This document shows, piece after piece, positions 28,937-38,400 of a stretch of 64,000 bases of DNA; positions within the stretch are counted from its first letter, which is position 1, and the number at the start of each line of letters is the position of its first letter. The stretch spans positions 2,353,501-2,417,500 of the forward strand of contig NZ_BDEL01000001.1 of NCBI RefSeq assembly GCF_001685485.1, read 5' to 3'. Source of the stretch: Formosa haliotis. Its GTDB lineage: Bacteria > Bacteroidota > Bacteroidia > Flavobacteriales > Flavobacteriaceae. Below the pieces are notes generated by a model. The model was not told where the DNA came from and did no database searches. It worked only from the letters and a program-made list of their open reading frames with translations. The position numbers were made by a program, and so were the translations under genes.

Positions 28937-29814
28937 TGAATATTGTAATTTTATCAAGAAACGCAGAACTTTACTCCACAGACCGCCTAGTATTTGAAGG
29001 CGAAAAACGCGGTCACCGAATGGAAGTTATAGATCCGCTAAAATGCGACATTATTATAGAAAAGGAAAAACCTACCATCTATTACAAAAATCGTTATTTA
29101 GATTATGTAGATGCTATTATTCCTCGCATTGGTGCATCGGTAACATTTTATGGTTGTGCAGTAGTACGACAGTTTGAAATGATGAACGTATTTACCATTG
29201 TAACCTCTGATGCCATACAACGCTCTAGAGACAAACTACGGTCTTTACAACGCTTAAGTAAAGCCGGAATTGGTATGCCTAAAACCGTGTTTACAAATTA
29301 CTCTAGAGATGTCGAAGAGGTTATTGCGCATGTAGGTGGCACACCCGTAATTATTAAACTTCTTGAAGGAACTCAAGGTTTAGGCGTGGTTTTGGCCGAA
29401 ACTAAAAATGCGGCAGAATCTGTACTTGAAGCCTTTAATGGTTTACAAGCCCGTGTTATTGTTCAAGAATTTATTAAAGAAGCTAACGGTGCCGATTTAA
29501 GAGCTTTAATTGTAGACGGACAAGTCGTTGGCGCCATGAAACGCCAAGGTAAAGACGGCGAATTTAGATCGAATTTACATCGTGGGGGATCGGCAAATAT
29601 TATTAAATTAGATGCCGCCGAATTAAAATTGGCTATAAATGCCGCCCATGCATTAAAGTTACCTGTTTGTGGCGTAGATATGTTACAATCTGCTCGCGGA
29701 CCGCTACTTTTAGAAGTAAATTCTACCCCAGGGTTAGAAGGTATTGAAGGGGCAACAGGAAAAAATATTGCAAAAAGTATTATTACGTTTATTGAACGAA
29801 ATGCAAAACGATAA
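28936..29814 (+). CDS. rimK: Alpha-L-glutamate ligase RimK (ribosomal protein S6 modification)
   Basis: 292-residue ATP-grasp ligase that adds glutamates to the C-terminus of ribosomal protein S6. The N-terminal preATP-grasp region includes [23 protein letters not shown]. The ATP-grasp core includes [18 protein letters not shown] and [19 protein letters not shown], and the metal site reads [17 protein letters not shown]. Length and N-terminus are standard. It overlaps the upstream protease gene by one base, and its stop abuts the next ATG with no gap, so the three genes are tightly coupled. Confidence 0.95.
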   Translation: MNIVILSRNAELYSTDRLVFEGEKRGHRMEVIDPLKCDIIIEKEKPTIYYKNRYLDYVDAIIPRIGASVTFYGCAVVRQFEMMNVFTIVTSDAIQRSRDKLRSLQRLSKAGIGMPKTVFTNYSRDVEEVIAHVGGTPVIIKLLEGTQGLGVVLAETKNAAESVLEAFNGLQARVIVQEFIKEANGADLRALIVDGQVVGAMKRQGKDGEFRSNLHRGGSANIIKLDAAELKLAINAAHALKLPVCGVDMLQSARGPLLLEVNSTPGLEGIEGATGKNIAKSIITFIERNAKR

Positions 29815-30789
29815 ATGCTATTTAACAAAGATATTTTACACATTTTAGGGAAGAAAATTTATCCTGGAGAAAGTGCCGAAATTAGCTTCGACGTTGCTAA
29901 TTTACACACCTCTTCTAGCGTAGACGTTCCTGTTTTTATAGAACGATCTAAACGTCCGGGGCCAACCGTTTTATTTACAGCAGGCATACACGGCGACGAG
30001 GTAAATGGTGTAGATATTGTACGTCAGATTATTGCGAAAGGCATAAATAAACCTAAACGAGGGAGCATTATTTGCATTCCTGTAATCAATATTTTCGGGT
30101 TTATAAATTTAAAACGAGAATTCCCCGATGGCCGCGATTTAAACCGCGTTTTTCCAGGGAATGTAAATGGTTCTTTAGCCAGTCAAGTGGCTTATAAACT
30201 TATACATGAGGTAATCCCATCGGTAGATTATGTTGTCGATTTTCACACGGGTGGAGCTGGCCGATTTAATGCCCCACAAATTCGAATTGCAAAAGACGAT
30301 TCAGAATTAGACGAATTAGCAAAAGCGTTTGGAGCTCCGTTTGTGATGTACTCTAAAAATTTAAACAAATCGTTTCGGAATACATGTTATAAACTAGGAA
30401 TCCCAATGTTGCTTTTTGAAGGCGGAAAATCCTTTCACCTCGATGTAAACGTTACTAATACAGGAGTAAGCGGCGCCAAACGTGTCTTAGCGTATTTAAA
30501 TATGTTAAACGCTAAATTTAAATCCTCGCCACCTAAAAAGCCTTGTGTTTTTATTTTAGAAAGTAGATGGCAACGTGCCGACTATTCCGGTATGTTTAGA
30601 CCTGCTTTAGACCTGATGTCTACCAAAGTAAAAAAGGGCGATATACTAGGAAATATTACCGACCCGTATGGTAAGTTTAACGATTATGTAAAAGCTGAAA
30701 TTAGCGGCTATATCATCAACGTAAACGAAGCTCCAATTGTATACCAAGGGGATGCTTTATTTCATATAACGCGCAAACTGAAACGTTAA
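29815..30789 (+). CDS. Succinylglutamate desuccinylase/aspartoacylase (AstE/AspA) family protein
   Basis: 324-residue zinc-dependent M14-like acylase. The zinc-site motif HGDEVNGVDI lies near residue 60, FPDGRDLNRVFPG follows, and VVDFHTGG carries the next zinc-binding His. A C-terminal beta domain (LGNITDPYGKFNDYVKAEISG) is typical of the family. It starts at the base after the rimK stop. Homologues cut N-acyl-glutamate or aspartate bonds; beside RimK, removal or trimming of added glutamate tails is an attractive idea, but nothing in the sequence proves the substrate. Confidence 0.9.
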   Translation: MLFNKDILHILGKKIYPGESAEISFDVANLHTSSSVDVPVFIERSKRPGPTVLFTAGIHGDEVNGVDIVRQIIAKGINKPKRGSIICIPVINIFGFINLKREFPDGRDLNRVFPGNVNGSLASQVAYKLIHEVIPSVDYVVDFHTGGAGRFNAPQIRIAKDDSELDELAKAFGAPFVMYSKNLNKSFRNTCYKLGIPMLLFEGGKSFHLDVNVTNTGVSGAKRVLAYLNMLNAKFKSSPPKKPCVFILESRWQRADYSGMFRPALDLMSTKVKKGDILGNITDPYGKFNDYVKAEISGYIINVNEAPIVYQGDALFHITRKLKR

Positions 30790-30792
30790 TTC

Positions 30793-31356
30793 ATGACAAA
30801 ATCAGAGTTAAGATCTTTATATAAAGCCAAACGAAAAGCTTTGGCTATAGAAACGTGCGACGATTTTAGTTTAGACATCTCTAATCAACTTTTATCACTT
30901 CCTATTTGGGATAAATCGTTTTATCATATCTTTTTAACCATTGAAGAACAAAAAGAAATTAATACCGAATACATACTGAATATCCTTTCTGGGAAAGATA
31001 AAAATATCGTTATTTCTAAAAGTGATTTTAAAACCGGATTAATGCATCAATTTCTTCTTACCGATGCTACCACCATTAAGAAAAATGCCTATAACATTCC
31101 TGAACCTGTAGATGGCATTCCTATCCCGAATACATCTATAGATGTGGTTTTTATACCGCTGTTAGCTTTCGACAAAAAAGGAAACCGAATTGGTTATGGA
31201 AAAGGGTTTTACGACCGGTTTTTAAAGGCATGTAAACCAGGCGTCATAAAAATTGGATTGTCGTTTTTTGAAGCCGAAGACACTATTTCTGATGTTTATG
31301 ATACCGATATCCCTTTAGATTATTGTGTAACTCCAAAACGCATCTACACTTTTTAA
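30793..31356 (+). CDS. 5-formyltetrahydrofolate cyclo-ligase
   Basis: 187-residue enzyme converting 5-formyl-THF to 5,10-methenyl-THF with ATP, in one-carbon metabolism in the cytoplasm. An N-terminal KSELRSLYKAKRKAL helix and the ATP/folate motif GNRIGYGKGFYDRFL (residues about 136-150) identify it. It follows the AstE-like gene by three bases and closes the four-gene operon, ending at a bidirectional hairpin. The link to RimK may be simple co-transcription. Confidence 0.95.
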   Translation: MTKSELRSLYKAKRKALAIETCDDFSLDISNQLLSLPIWDKSFYHIFLTIEEQKEINTEYILNILSGKDKNIVISKSDFKTGLMHQFLLTDATTIKKNAYNIPEPVDGIPIPNTSIDVVFIPLLAFDKKGNRIGYGKGFYDRFLKACKPGVIKIGLSFFEAEDTISDVYDTDIPLDYCVTPKRIYTF

Positions 31357-31361
31357 AACAA

Positions 31362-31395
31362 CAAAAGCCCGCATAATCAATGCTGCGAGCTTTTG
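31362..31395. terminator. Bidirectional terminator
   Basis: CAAAAGCCCGCA / TGCGAGCTTTTG, a 12-bp stem with one mismatch and a ten-base loop between convergent genes. T-rich flanks occur on both strands. Confidence 0.75.
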
Positions 31396-31425
31396 GTTCC
31401 TTTTGTTTATTTTGTTTTTAGCCGT

Positions 31426-33549
31426 TTACTTTAGGCTTCTATTTTTTAGCAATGGCTCTATACTTGGCTCTTGACCTCGAAAATCATGGTATAGTTTTCC
31501 GAAAGCTTCTGTATTTCCGCGAGACAAAATCATATCGCGAAAACGCTGGCCATTTTCTGGTGTTAATCCGCCGTTTTCCTCAAACCAAGCAAAGGCATCG
31601 TTATCTAACATTTCTGTCCATAAATATGCATAATATCCAGCCGCATAGCCATTACTCCAGATATGTAAAAAATAACTTGAACGGTAACGCGGAGGCACTT
31701 CTTTTAAATTTAAATGTGTACGAATTAGCGCAGCCTTCTCAAAACTATCTGCATCTTCAATAGTATCCTCTTTAGTTAAAGTATGCCACTCCATGTCTAA
31801 GCTCGCTGCAGACAGTGCTTCAGTTAAGGCATACCCTTGATTAAATGTTGATGCTTTTTTAATTTTATCAATTAAAGTTTGAGGCATGGCTTCTCCCGTT
31901 TTATAATGAAAAGCATAATTTTTAAGAATACTAGGGTACAATGCCCAATGCTCGTTAAACTGAGATGGAAATTCTACAAAATCTCTTGGTGTATTGGTAC
32001 CCGAAAGACTAACATATTGCTGATCGGCAAAAAAGCCATGTAAGGCATGCCCAAATTCATGAAACAAGGTAGTTACATCGTCGAAGCTTATTAATGCCGG
32101 TTGACCCTCTGCTGGCTTTGTATAATTACACACATTGTAAATAACAGGTTGTGTCCCCAATAGTTTAGACTGCTCGATTAAATTACTCATCCAAGCTCCT
32201 CCAGATTTATTATCGCGTTTAAAATAATCGCCATAAAACAATCCTATTTGACTACCATCTTTGTCCATAACATCGTAGACACGGACATCTTCTTGGTACA
32301 CCGGTAAATCTTTACGCTCTTTAAACGTTAAACCATATAATTGGTTTGCCGCATAGAATACACCATTCTCTAATACATTATACAATTCGAAATATGGCTT
32401 AATTTGGCTCTCATCTAAATCGTAGCGGGCTTTTCTAACTTGTTCTGAATACAAATTCCAATCCCAATCTTCAAGTTTAAACCCACCATTTTGGCTATCG
32501 ATTAAAGCTTGTATATCGGCTGCTTCTGATTTTGCTTTGGCTGTTGCAGCCGGAATTAATTGCCCTAAAAAATCTAACACCGCTTCTGGCGTTTTGGCCA
32601 TTTGGTCCTGCAGTTTCCATTCGGCATAAGTTTTAAATCCTAAAATTGAAGCTTGTTCTGCACGAATTTCAGCTATACGTTCTATGGTTTTACGTGTATC
32701 GTTTTCATCGCCTTGCTCTGCGCGGGTCCATGAGTTTTTAAATAATTTTTCTCGTGTATCGCGGTTTGTCAAGTTTTGTAAATCGGGTTGTTGCGTTGTA
32801 TTTTGTAACGGAATAGTCCATTGCGTTTTATCTTCGTTTGCAGCGGCATCAATTTCAGCATCAGACAAGCCCGCAAGAGCTTCTTTATTATCTACAACCA
32901 AAGCTCCTGCTTTAGCCGCAGCTAATAATTGATTCGTAAATTTTGCACTAAGAGAAGCGACCTCCCCATTTAACTTTTTAAGTTTTGTTTTTTCGGCCTC
33001 TTCTAAATTAGCTCCCGACAATATAAAACGCTGATAATAATATTCTATAAGATGTGAAGATTCCGCATCTAAGTTAAGAGTTTCCCTAGTATTATAAAGC
33101 GTTTCTACGCGTTTAAATAATTCTGGATTTAAATAAATGGCATCGCGATGTGCTGCGAATTTAGGTGCTTGTGTTTCTTGTATCGCTTGTAACTCCGGAT
33201 TTGTATTTGCACTAGACAGTAAACCAAATACCGCCCTAACACGATTTAATAATTGTCCGCTTTTTTCCAACGGAATAAACGTATTCTCGAAAGTTGCTGG
33301 TTCAGGATTTGAAACAATAGCTTCAATTTCCTTTAATTGTTCTTTCATACCGGCATCCATGGCTGGTTGAAAATCTGAATCCTTAATAGCATTAAAATCT
33401 GGTGCTTGAAAAGGAAGCTCACTAGCTTTTGCAAACGGATTTGAAGCTAGTAATGTGTTATCTTCAGTCACTACTTTTTTCTCTTCTTTTTGACAAGAAG
33501 TGGTTAAAATAACAACCGAAATTAAAGCAAATGCAGCTATTTGTTTCAT
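31426..33549 (-). CDS. M3-family metallopeptidase (peptidyl-dipeptidase Dcp-like) lipoprotein
   Basis: 707 residues from the ATG at 33549, which starts the lipoprotein signal MKQIAAFALISVVILTTSC; a longer frame upstream adds only non-signal sequence. The thimet-oligopeptidase/Dcp fold is identified by LFHEFGHALHGFF, with HExxH at about residue 480, and a C-terminal zinc-ligand region. The family removes C-terminal dipeptides or degrades short peptides; the lipidated form implies action in the periplasm or on the outer membrane. It stands alone with its own promoter (33590-33621) and a shared terminator. Confidence 0.93.
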   Translation of the reverse strand: MKQIAAFALISVVILTTSCQKEEKKVVTEDNTLLASNPFAKASELPFQAPDFNAIKDSDFQPAMDAGMKEQLKEIEAIVSNPEPATFENTFIPLEKSGQLLNRVRAVFGLLSSANTNPELQAIQETQAPKFAAHRDAIYLNPELFKRVETLYNTRETLNLDAESSHLIEYYYQRFILSGANLEEAEKTKLKKLNGEVASLSAKFTNQLLAAAKAGALVVDNKEALAGLSDAEIDAAANEDKTQWTIPLQNTTQQPDLQNLTNRDTREKLFKNSWTRAEQGDENDTRKTIERIAEIRAEQASILGFKTYAEWKLQDQMAKTPEAVLDFLGQLIPAATAKAKSEAADIQALIDSQNGGFKLEDWDWNLYSEQVRKARYDLDESQIKPYFELYNVLENGVFYAANQLYGLTFKERKDLPVYQEDVRVYDVMDKDGSQIGLFYGDYFKRDNKSGGAWMSNLIEQSKLLGTQPVIYNVCNYTKPAEGQPALISFDDVTTLFHEFGHALHGFFADQQYVSLSGTNTPRDFVEFPSQFNEHWALYPSILKNYAFHYKTGEAMPQTLIDKIKKASTFNQGYALTEALSAASLDMEWHTLTKEDTIEDADSFEKAALIRTHLNLKEVPPRYRSSYFLHIWSNGYAAGYYAYLWTEMLDNDAFAWFEENGGLTPENGQRFRDMILSRGNTEAFGKLYHDFRGQEPSIEPLLKNRSLK

Positions 33550-33589
33550 AAGTAAATTATTTAAAATTATATATTGAATTAGGTATTTA

Positions 33590-33621
33590 CAAAGATAACC
33601 CAACAGGATTAGTAAACACAA
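33590..33621 (-). promoter_or_regulatory. Complete Bacteroidota-type promoter for the M3 peptidase gene
   Basis: TTG (33619-33621), a 21-base spacer and TATCTTTG (33590-33597) on the minus strand fit the flavobacterial TTG-N17-23-TAnnTTTG pattern. The box lies 40 bases upstream of the ATG at 33549, which also supports that start. Confidence 0.6.
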
Positions 33622-33677
33622 CTTCTTAAGCCTTAAAACCTTAATTACCTACTAAGGTGTCTTTAAATTAAATCAGA

Positions 33678-34298
33678 CTAATCCTTCGGAAAAGCCTTTT
33701 TATTAAACACAATTAACATAATAAATCCAGTACTAATGGCCACATCTGCGACATTAAACACGGGCTCGAAGAAGGTGAAAAATTTACCACCCCAAAACGG
33801 TAACCATTCTGGCAAATAGCCTTTCCAGATTGGGAAATATAGCATATCTACTACTTTTCCATGAAGCAGGGTATCGTAACCTCCCTCGGCAGGAAAAAGT
33901 GTAGCAATTTGTCCATGACTGTCGTTAAAAATTACACCGTAAAATACAGAGTCGATAATATTCCCTAAAGCTCCAGCAAAAATTAAAGCAATAGCCAAAG
34001 TCAATAAATAATGACCTTTGTTTTTTATGGTAGAGTACAACCAATAGCCTATTCCAAAAATGGCAAAAATTCTAAAAACGGTTAGCGATGTTTTCGCTGT
34101 TCTATCTGAAATGGCAGAAGTAAAATCGCTAATCTTGGTTCCCCAAGCCATACCTTCATTTTCTATAAAGTAGATTCTAAACCAATCGAAAACCCTAATA
34201 TCTTCCCCTAAAACAAAATGTGTTTTAATATAAATTTTACTTATTTGATCGATTAGTAAAATAACGAAAATAAGTAGACACGATTTTTTTAATGACAT
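33678..34298 (-). CDS. lspA: Lipoprotein signal peptidase
   Basis: 206 residues from the ATG at 34298; a TTG at 34316 is less likely. LspA is the inner-membrane aspartic peptidase that removes signal peptides from prolipoproteins. Four transmembrane helices are visible. The conserved boxes are DQISKIYIK near the start, NEGMAWG, the first catalytic Asp in GALGNIIDSVFYG, and the second in FNVADVAIS. The insertion between the third and fourth helices is longer than in E. coli, as usual in Bacteroidota. The substrates include the many lipoproteins of this window. Confidence 0.95.
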   Translation of the reverse strand: MSLKKSCLLIFVILLIDQISKIYIKTHFVLGEDIRVFDWFRIYFIENEGMAWGTKISDFTSAISDRTAKTSLTVFRIFAIFGIGYWLYSTIKNKGHYLLTLAIALIFAGALGNIIDSVFYGVIFNDSHGQIATLFPAEGGYDTLLHGKVVDMLYFPIWKGYLPEWLPFWGGKFFTFFEPVFNVADVAISTGFIMLIVFNKKAFPKD

Positions 34299-34367
34299 GT
34301 TTTGGGTTTTCAGCAAAAATAGGATATTCTTCCCATTAGAACTCCATTTAAGCTATATAAATCGTTA

Positions 34368-34988
34368 CTATTCCGATTTTATAACTTTAATATTTCCATG
34401 AATAGAAGTTAGATCGATGTGGCTTTCGCCAGGTACTAAAGGACCTAAATTAACGGATCCATGCTTTGATAAGGCTTGTACTAACACATAATTTGTTTCT
34501 ACAAAAATAGAACCGTTTACGGTGTTAACCGTGGCCGAGCCTAAAAAATTTTTTAAGTTGCAGTTGCCTTGGTTAAGTTCTATAACCGCTGTATTAAAAC
34601 GACCTTCTGCCCAAAAGCTCGCAATATCGCTTTTTGCATACAAATTTAATTGCTCAGGAATACTTAACTCGAGCTCTATAGACATGAGTTTGTGCGCACT
34701 TAATTTATCGTTATCTGCTATAAAAGATGGATGAAAAATAGTGGCGATATAAAGGGTATCTCTACTAGTTTTAGAAACCACAACCATGTCTTCGTTGTGC
34801 TCGCCTTCAATTTTAGTTTGCAATTGAATCTCGTTAGACTGTGAAGCAACCACATGAATTTTAAAACAATTGGCACCGTTTATATAAATGGTTGAAATAT
34901 TTTGAGCATCAATAATTTTATCTACTTGTTTTTGTGCCATAATGGTACAAGAAAACAGAGTTACGAAAATTAAAAATATGGGTTTCAT
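34368..34988 (-). CDS. Exported beta-helix protein, DUF4097-like putative adhesin
   Basis: 206 residues from the ATG at 34988; GTG at 34994 is possible. A signal peptide (MKPIFLIFVTLFSCTIMAQ) is followed by repeating short strands such as NTVNGSIFVETN, SKHGSVNLG and SIHGNIKVI. This pattern resembles the right-handed beta-helix of DUF4097/putative auto-transporter adhesin head domains. No anchor or catalytic motif is seen. It lies about 70 bases upstream of lspA on the same strand and may share its transcript. The family call is moderate; function is unknown. Confidence 0.7.
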   Translation of the reverse strand: MKPIFLIFVTLFSCTIMAQKQVDKIIDAQNISTIYINGANCFKIHVVASQSNEIQLQTKIEGEHNEDMVVVSKTSRDTLYIATIFHPSFIADNDKLSAHKLMSIELELSIPEQLNLYAKSDIASFWAEGRFNTAVIELNQGNCNLKNFLGSATVNTVNGSIFVETNYVLVQALSKHGSVNLGPLVPGESHIDLTSIHGNIKVIKSE

Positions 34989-35059
34989 GTACACAATTAA
35001 TTTCAGCTCAAAATAAGTTGGCTCAATTCAAAAAAAAACCTAATAGTTATAAGCAAAAA

Positions 35060-35088
35060 AACGCCATTGCATAGACATGCAAGGCGTT
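35060..35088 (-). terminator. Intrinsic terminator after the ileS-dksA-like pair
   Basis: AACGCCATTGCAT / ATGCAAGGCGTT, a 12-bp stem with one bulged A, followed by a T run on the minus strand. It lies 26 bases past the stop at 35114. Confidence 0.8.
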
Positions 35089-35113
35089 TAATATTATAAG
35101 GTTAAAAGTAATA

Positions 35114-35494
35114 TTATTGCATATTTTTGGCTTCGATACTTAGGGTTGCATGAGGCACTAATTTTAAACGCTCTTTATTAATTAACTTACCTGTTACACG
35201 GCAAATTCCGTAGGTTTTATTTTCTATTCTAATTAATGCGTTTTTAAGGTCGCGAATAAACTTTTCTTGACGAATGGCCAATTGCGAATTCGCTTCTTTA
35301 CTCATAGTCGCGCTTCCTTCTTCGAAGGCTTTAAATGTTGGCGACGTATCGTCTGTCCCATTATTTAAATCGTTCATATAAGCACTTTTTATTAAATCTA
35401 AGTCGTGCTTAGCTTTTACAATCTTGTCCTGAATTAACTCCCTAAATTCAGCTAAATCTTTGTCAGAATACCTTACGTTTACATCTACGCTCAT
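35114..35494 (-). CDS. TraR/DksA-family protein with degenerate zinc finger
   Basis: 126 residues. A long coiled-coil-like helical N-terminus leads to YGICRVTGKLINKERLKLVPHATLSIEAK, the DksA/TraR C-terminal signature. Only one Cys of the usual four zinc ligands is left, as in the Bacteroidota DksA-like group. Such proteins bind RNA polymerase through the secondary channel and adjust transcription with ppGpp; whether this one does is inferred from family. It starts four bases after ileS and shares its terminator. Confidence 0.88.
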   Translation of the reverse strand: MSVDVNVRYSDKDLAEFRELIQDKIVKAKHDLDLIKSAYMNDLNNGTDDTSPTFKAFEEGSATMSKEANSQLAIRQEKFIRDLKNALIRIENKTYGICRVTGKLINKERLKLVPHATLSIEAKNMQ

Positions 35495-35498
35495 AATG

Positions 35499-38400
35499 TT
35501 AGTGTTTTTCTATAAACAATTTGGTTTGTATATCATCAAACGTAATTTCAACCCCATTGTTTACCTGTTCAATAATATCTAATTCGGCAGTTAATGTTTC
35601 TACCTTAATATACTCTAAATTCGAATGTACAGCATTTACAATACCATCGTGATTTTGAAGTTTAACATTAATACGGTCGGTAACTTCGAAACCTGAATCT
35701 TTACGTAAATTTTGTATTCTATTTATTAATTCTCTTGCAATTCCTTCTTTTCTTAAATCATCAGAAATTGTAATGTCTAATGCGACTGTTAAATTACCTT
35801 CGTTTGCAACTAACCAGCCTTCTATATCTTGCGATATAATTTCAACATCTTCCAGTCCTAATGTAACACTTTTTCCATTAATTTCAATGTTTAGTGCCCC
35901 AGTTTGCTCAATTTTTTTAATATCTTCTGATGTCATTTTAGCTATCTCACTAGCAATCAATTTCATATCCTTTCCAAATCGTGGTCCTAAAACCTTAAAA
36001 TCTGGCTTGATTTGCTTTACAAGGATATCTGAAGCATCTTCTAGCAACTCAACATCTTTAATATTAACTTCGTGTTTAATTAAATCGGCAACTGCTAAAA
36101 TCTCTTCCTTTTGTTGTTTATTATCAATAGGAATCATGATTTTTTGTAATGGCTGACGGACTTTAATTTTTTCCTTAGCACGTAACGACAACACTAAAGA
36201 CGAGATGGTTTGTGCGCTTTCCATTTTACGCTCTAACGCCTTGTCTACAAATGCTTCATCATATACTGGAAACTCGGCCAAATGTACACTTTCAAAAGTT
36301 TCCTTTTGTGTTACTTGTGTTAAGTCTCGGTAAAGTTTATCCATAAAAAATGGCGCAATTGGAGACGCAAGTTTCGCTATAGTTAACATACAAGTATACA
36401 AGGTTTGATACGCCGAAATTTTATCTTGCTCGTAATCGCCTTTCCAGAAACGTCTTCTACTTAAACGCACATACCAGTTACTTAAATAATCTTGAGTAAA
36501 CTCTGAAATTGCACGTGCCGCTTTCGTAGGTTCGTACTCGGCATAATATTGGTCTACACGCTGAATTAAAGTATGTAATTCTGATAAGATCCAACGATCT
36601 AATTCTGGACGTTCTGCTAAAGGAATATCGGCTTCGCTATAGCTAAACTTGTCTAAATTAGTATATAAACTGAAGAATGAATACGTATTGTAAAGTGTTC
36701 CGAAGAATTTACGTTTCACCTCTTCGATACCTTCTAAATCGAATTTTAAATTATCCCATGGGTTCGCATTGCTAATCATATACCAACGTGTGGCATCTGG
36801 CCCATATTCTTTTAAAGTTTCAAACGGATCGATGGCATTTCCTAGACGCTTCGACATTTTTTGTCCGTTTTTATCTAAAACCAAACCGTTAGACACGACG
36901 TTTTTATAGGCCACAGAATCGAACACCATAGTGGCAATAGCGTGCAGTGTATAAAACCATCCTCTAGTTTGGTCTACACCTTCAGCAATAAAATCGGCAG
37001 GAAAAGATTCATTCCCATCAATTTTCTCTTTATTCTCAAACGGGTAATGCCATTGTGCGTAAGGCATAGAACCAGAATCGAACCATACATCTATTAAGTC
37101 GCTTTCGCGTTTCATAGGTTGTCCTGAAGGAGAAACCAAAGTAATTTGGTCGACAATGTTTTTATGTAAATCTAATTTAGCATAGTTCTCTTCGGCATTA
37201 TTTCCGATTTCAAAATCTTCAAAAATATCCTTTGCTAAAACGCCTGCAGAAACAGCTTTTTGCATTTCTAACTTAAGCTCTTCAACAGAACCTATACAAA
37301 TTTCTTCTTTACCATCTTCGGTTCTCCAAATTGGTAACGGAATTCCCCAATAACGCGAACGCGATAAATTCCAGTCGTTTGCATTTGCTAACCAGTTTCC
37401 AAAACGTCCAGTTCCTGTAGATTTTGGTTTCCAGTTAATGGTTTCATTTAAGTCGAACATACGTTCCTTAACATCGGTAACCTTAATGAACCAAGAATCT
37501 AGTGGGTAATATAAAATAGGCTTATCTGTTCTCCAACAATTCGGATAACTGTGCTTATATTTTTCAACCTTAAAGGCTTTATTTTCTTCTTTTAACTGAA
37601 TAGCGATTTCAACATCTACAGAACGTTCAGGTGCTTCGCCATCGTTATAATATTCGTTTTTTACGTATTTACCAGCGTATTCTGCCATTTCTGGACGAAA
37701 TTTTCCTTGTAAATCGACTAGCGGTACTAAGTTTCCATTCTCATCTTTTACCAACATTGGTGGAATTTCTGGAACAGCTTGTTTAGCCACCAAGGCATCG
37801 TCTGCTCCAAAAGTTGGCGCGGTATGTACAATACCTGTACCATCTTCTGTAGTAACGAAATCTCCAGCAATAATTCTGAATGCATTTTCAGGGTTATCGT
37901 TTGGTAAGGCATAAGGCATTAATTGCTCGTAAGTGATCCCTACTAAGTCTTTTCCTTTAAACTCCTTTACAACGTAAAACGGGATTTTCTTATCGCCATG
38001 TTTATAATCTAATAATGGCGGCTTAGAGTCCACTTCGAAATACTTTCCTGCAAATTGCTTAGCCACTAACGGCTTTGCCAATACCACGTTCATAGGCTCG
38101 AACGTGTATTGATTATATGTTTCTACTAAAACATAATCAATTTTAGGCCCTACGGTTAAAGCTGTATTGCTTGGAAGTGTCCAAGGTGTTGTAGTCCATG
38201 CTAAGAAAAAGATATCGCCTTCATCTTGTAAGAAATCTGGTAAAGTGTCTTCGTTGGCTTTAAACTGTGCAACAATAGTTGTATCTGTAACATCTTGATA
38301 AGTTCCTGGCTGATTTAACTCGTGAGAACTTAATCCTGTACCTGCTTTAGGAGAATATGGCTGAATGGTATAGCCTTTATAGATAAGTTTCTTATCGTAA

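Noticed and set aside
35773..36156. 127-codon plus-strand frame inside ileS
   Set aside because: Shadow of a conserved coding region on the other strand.
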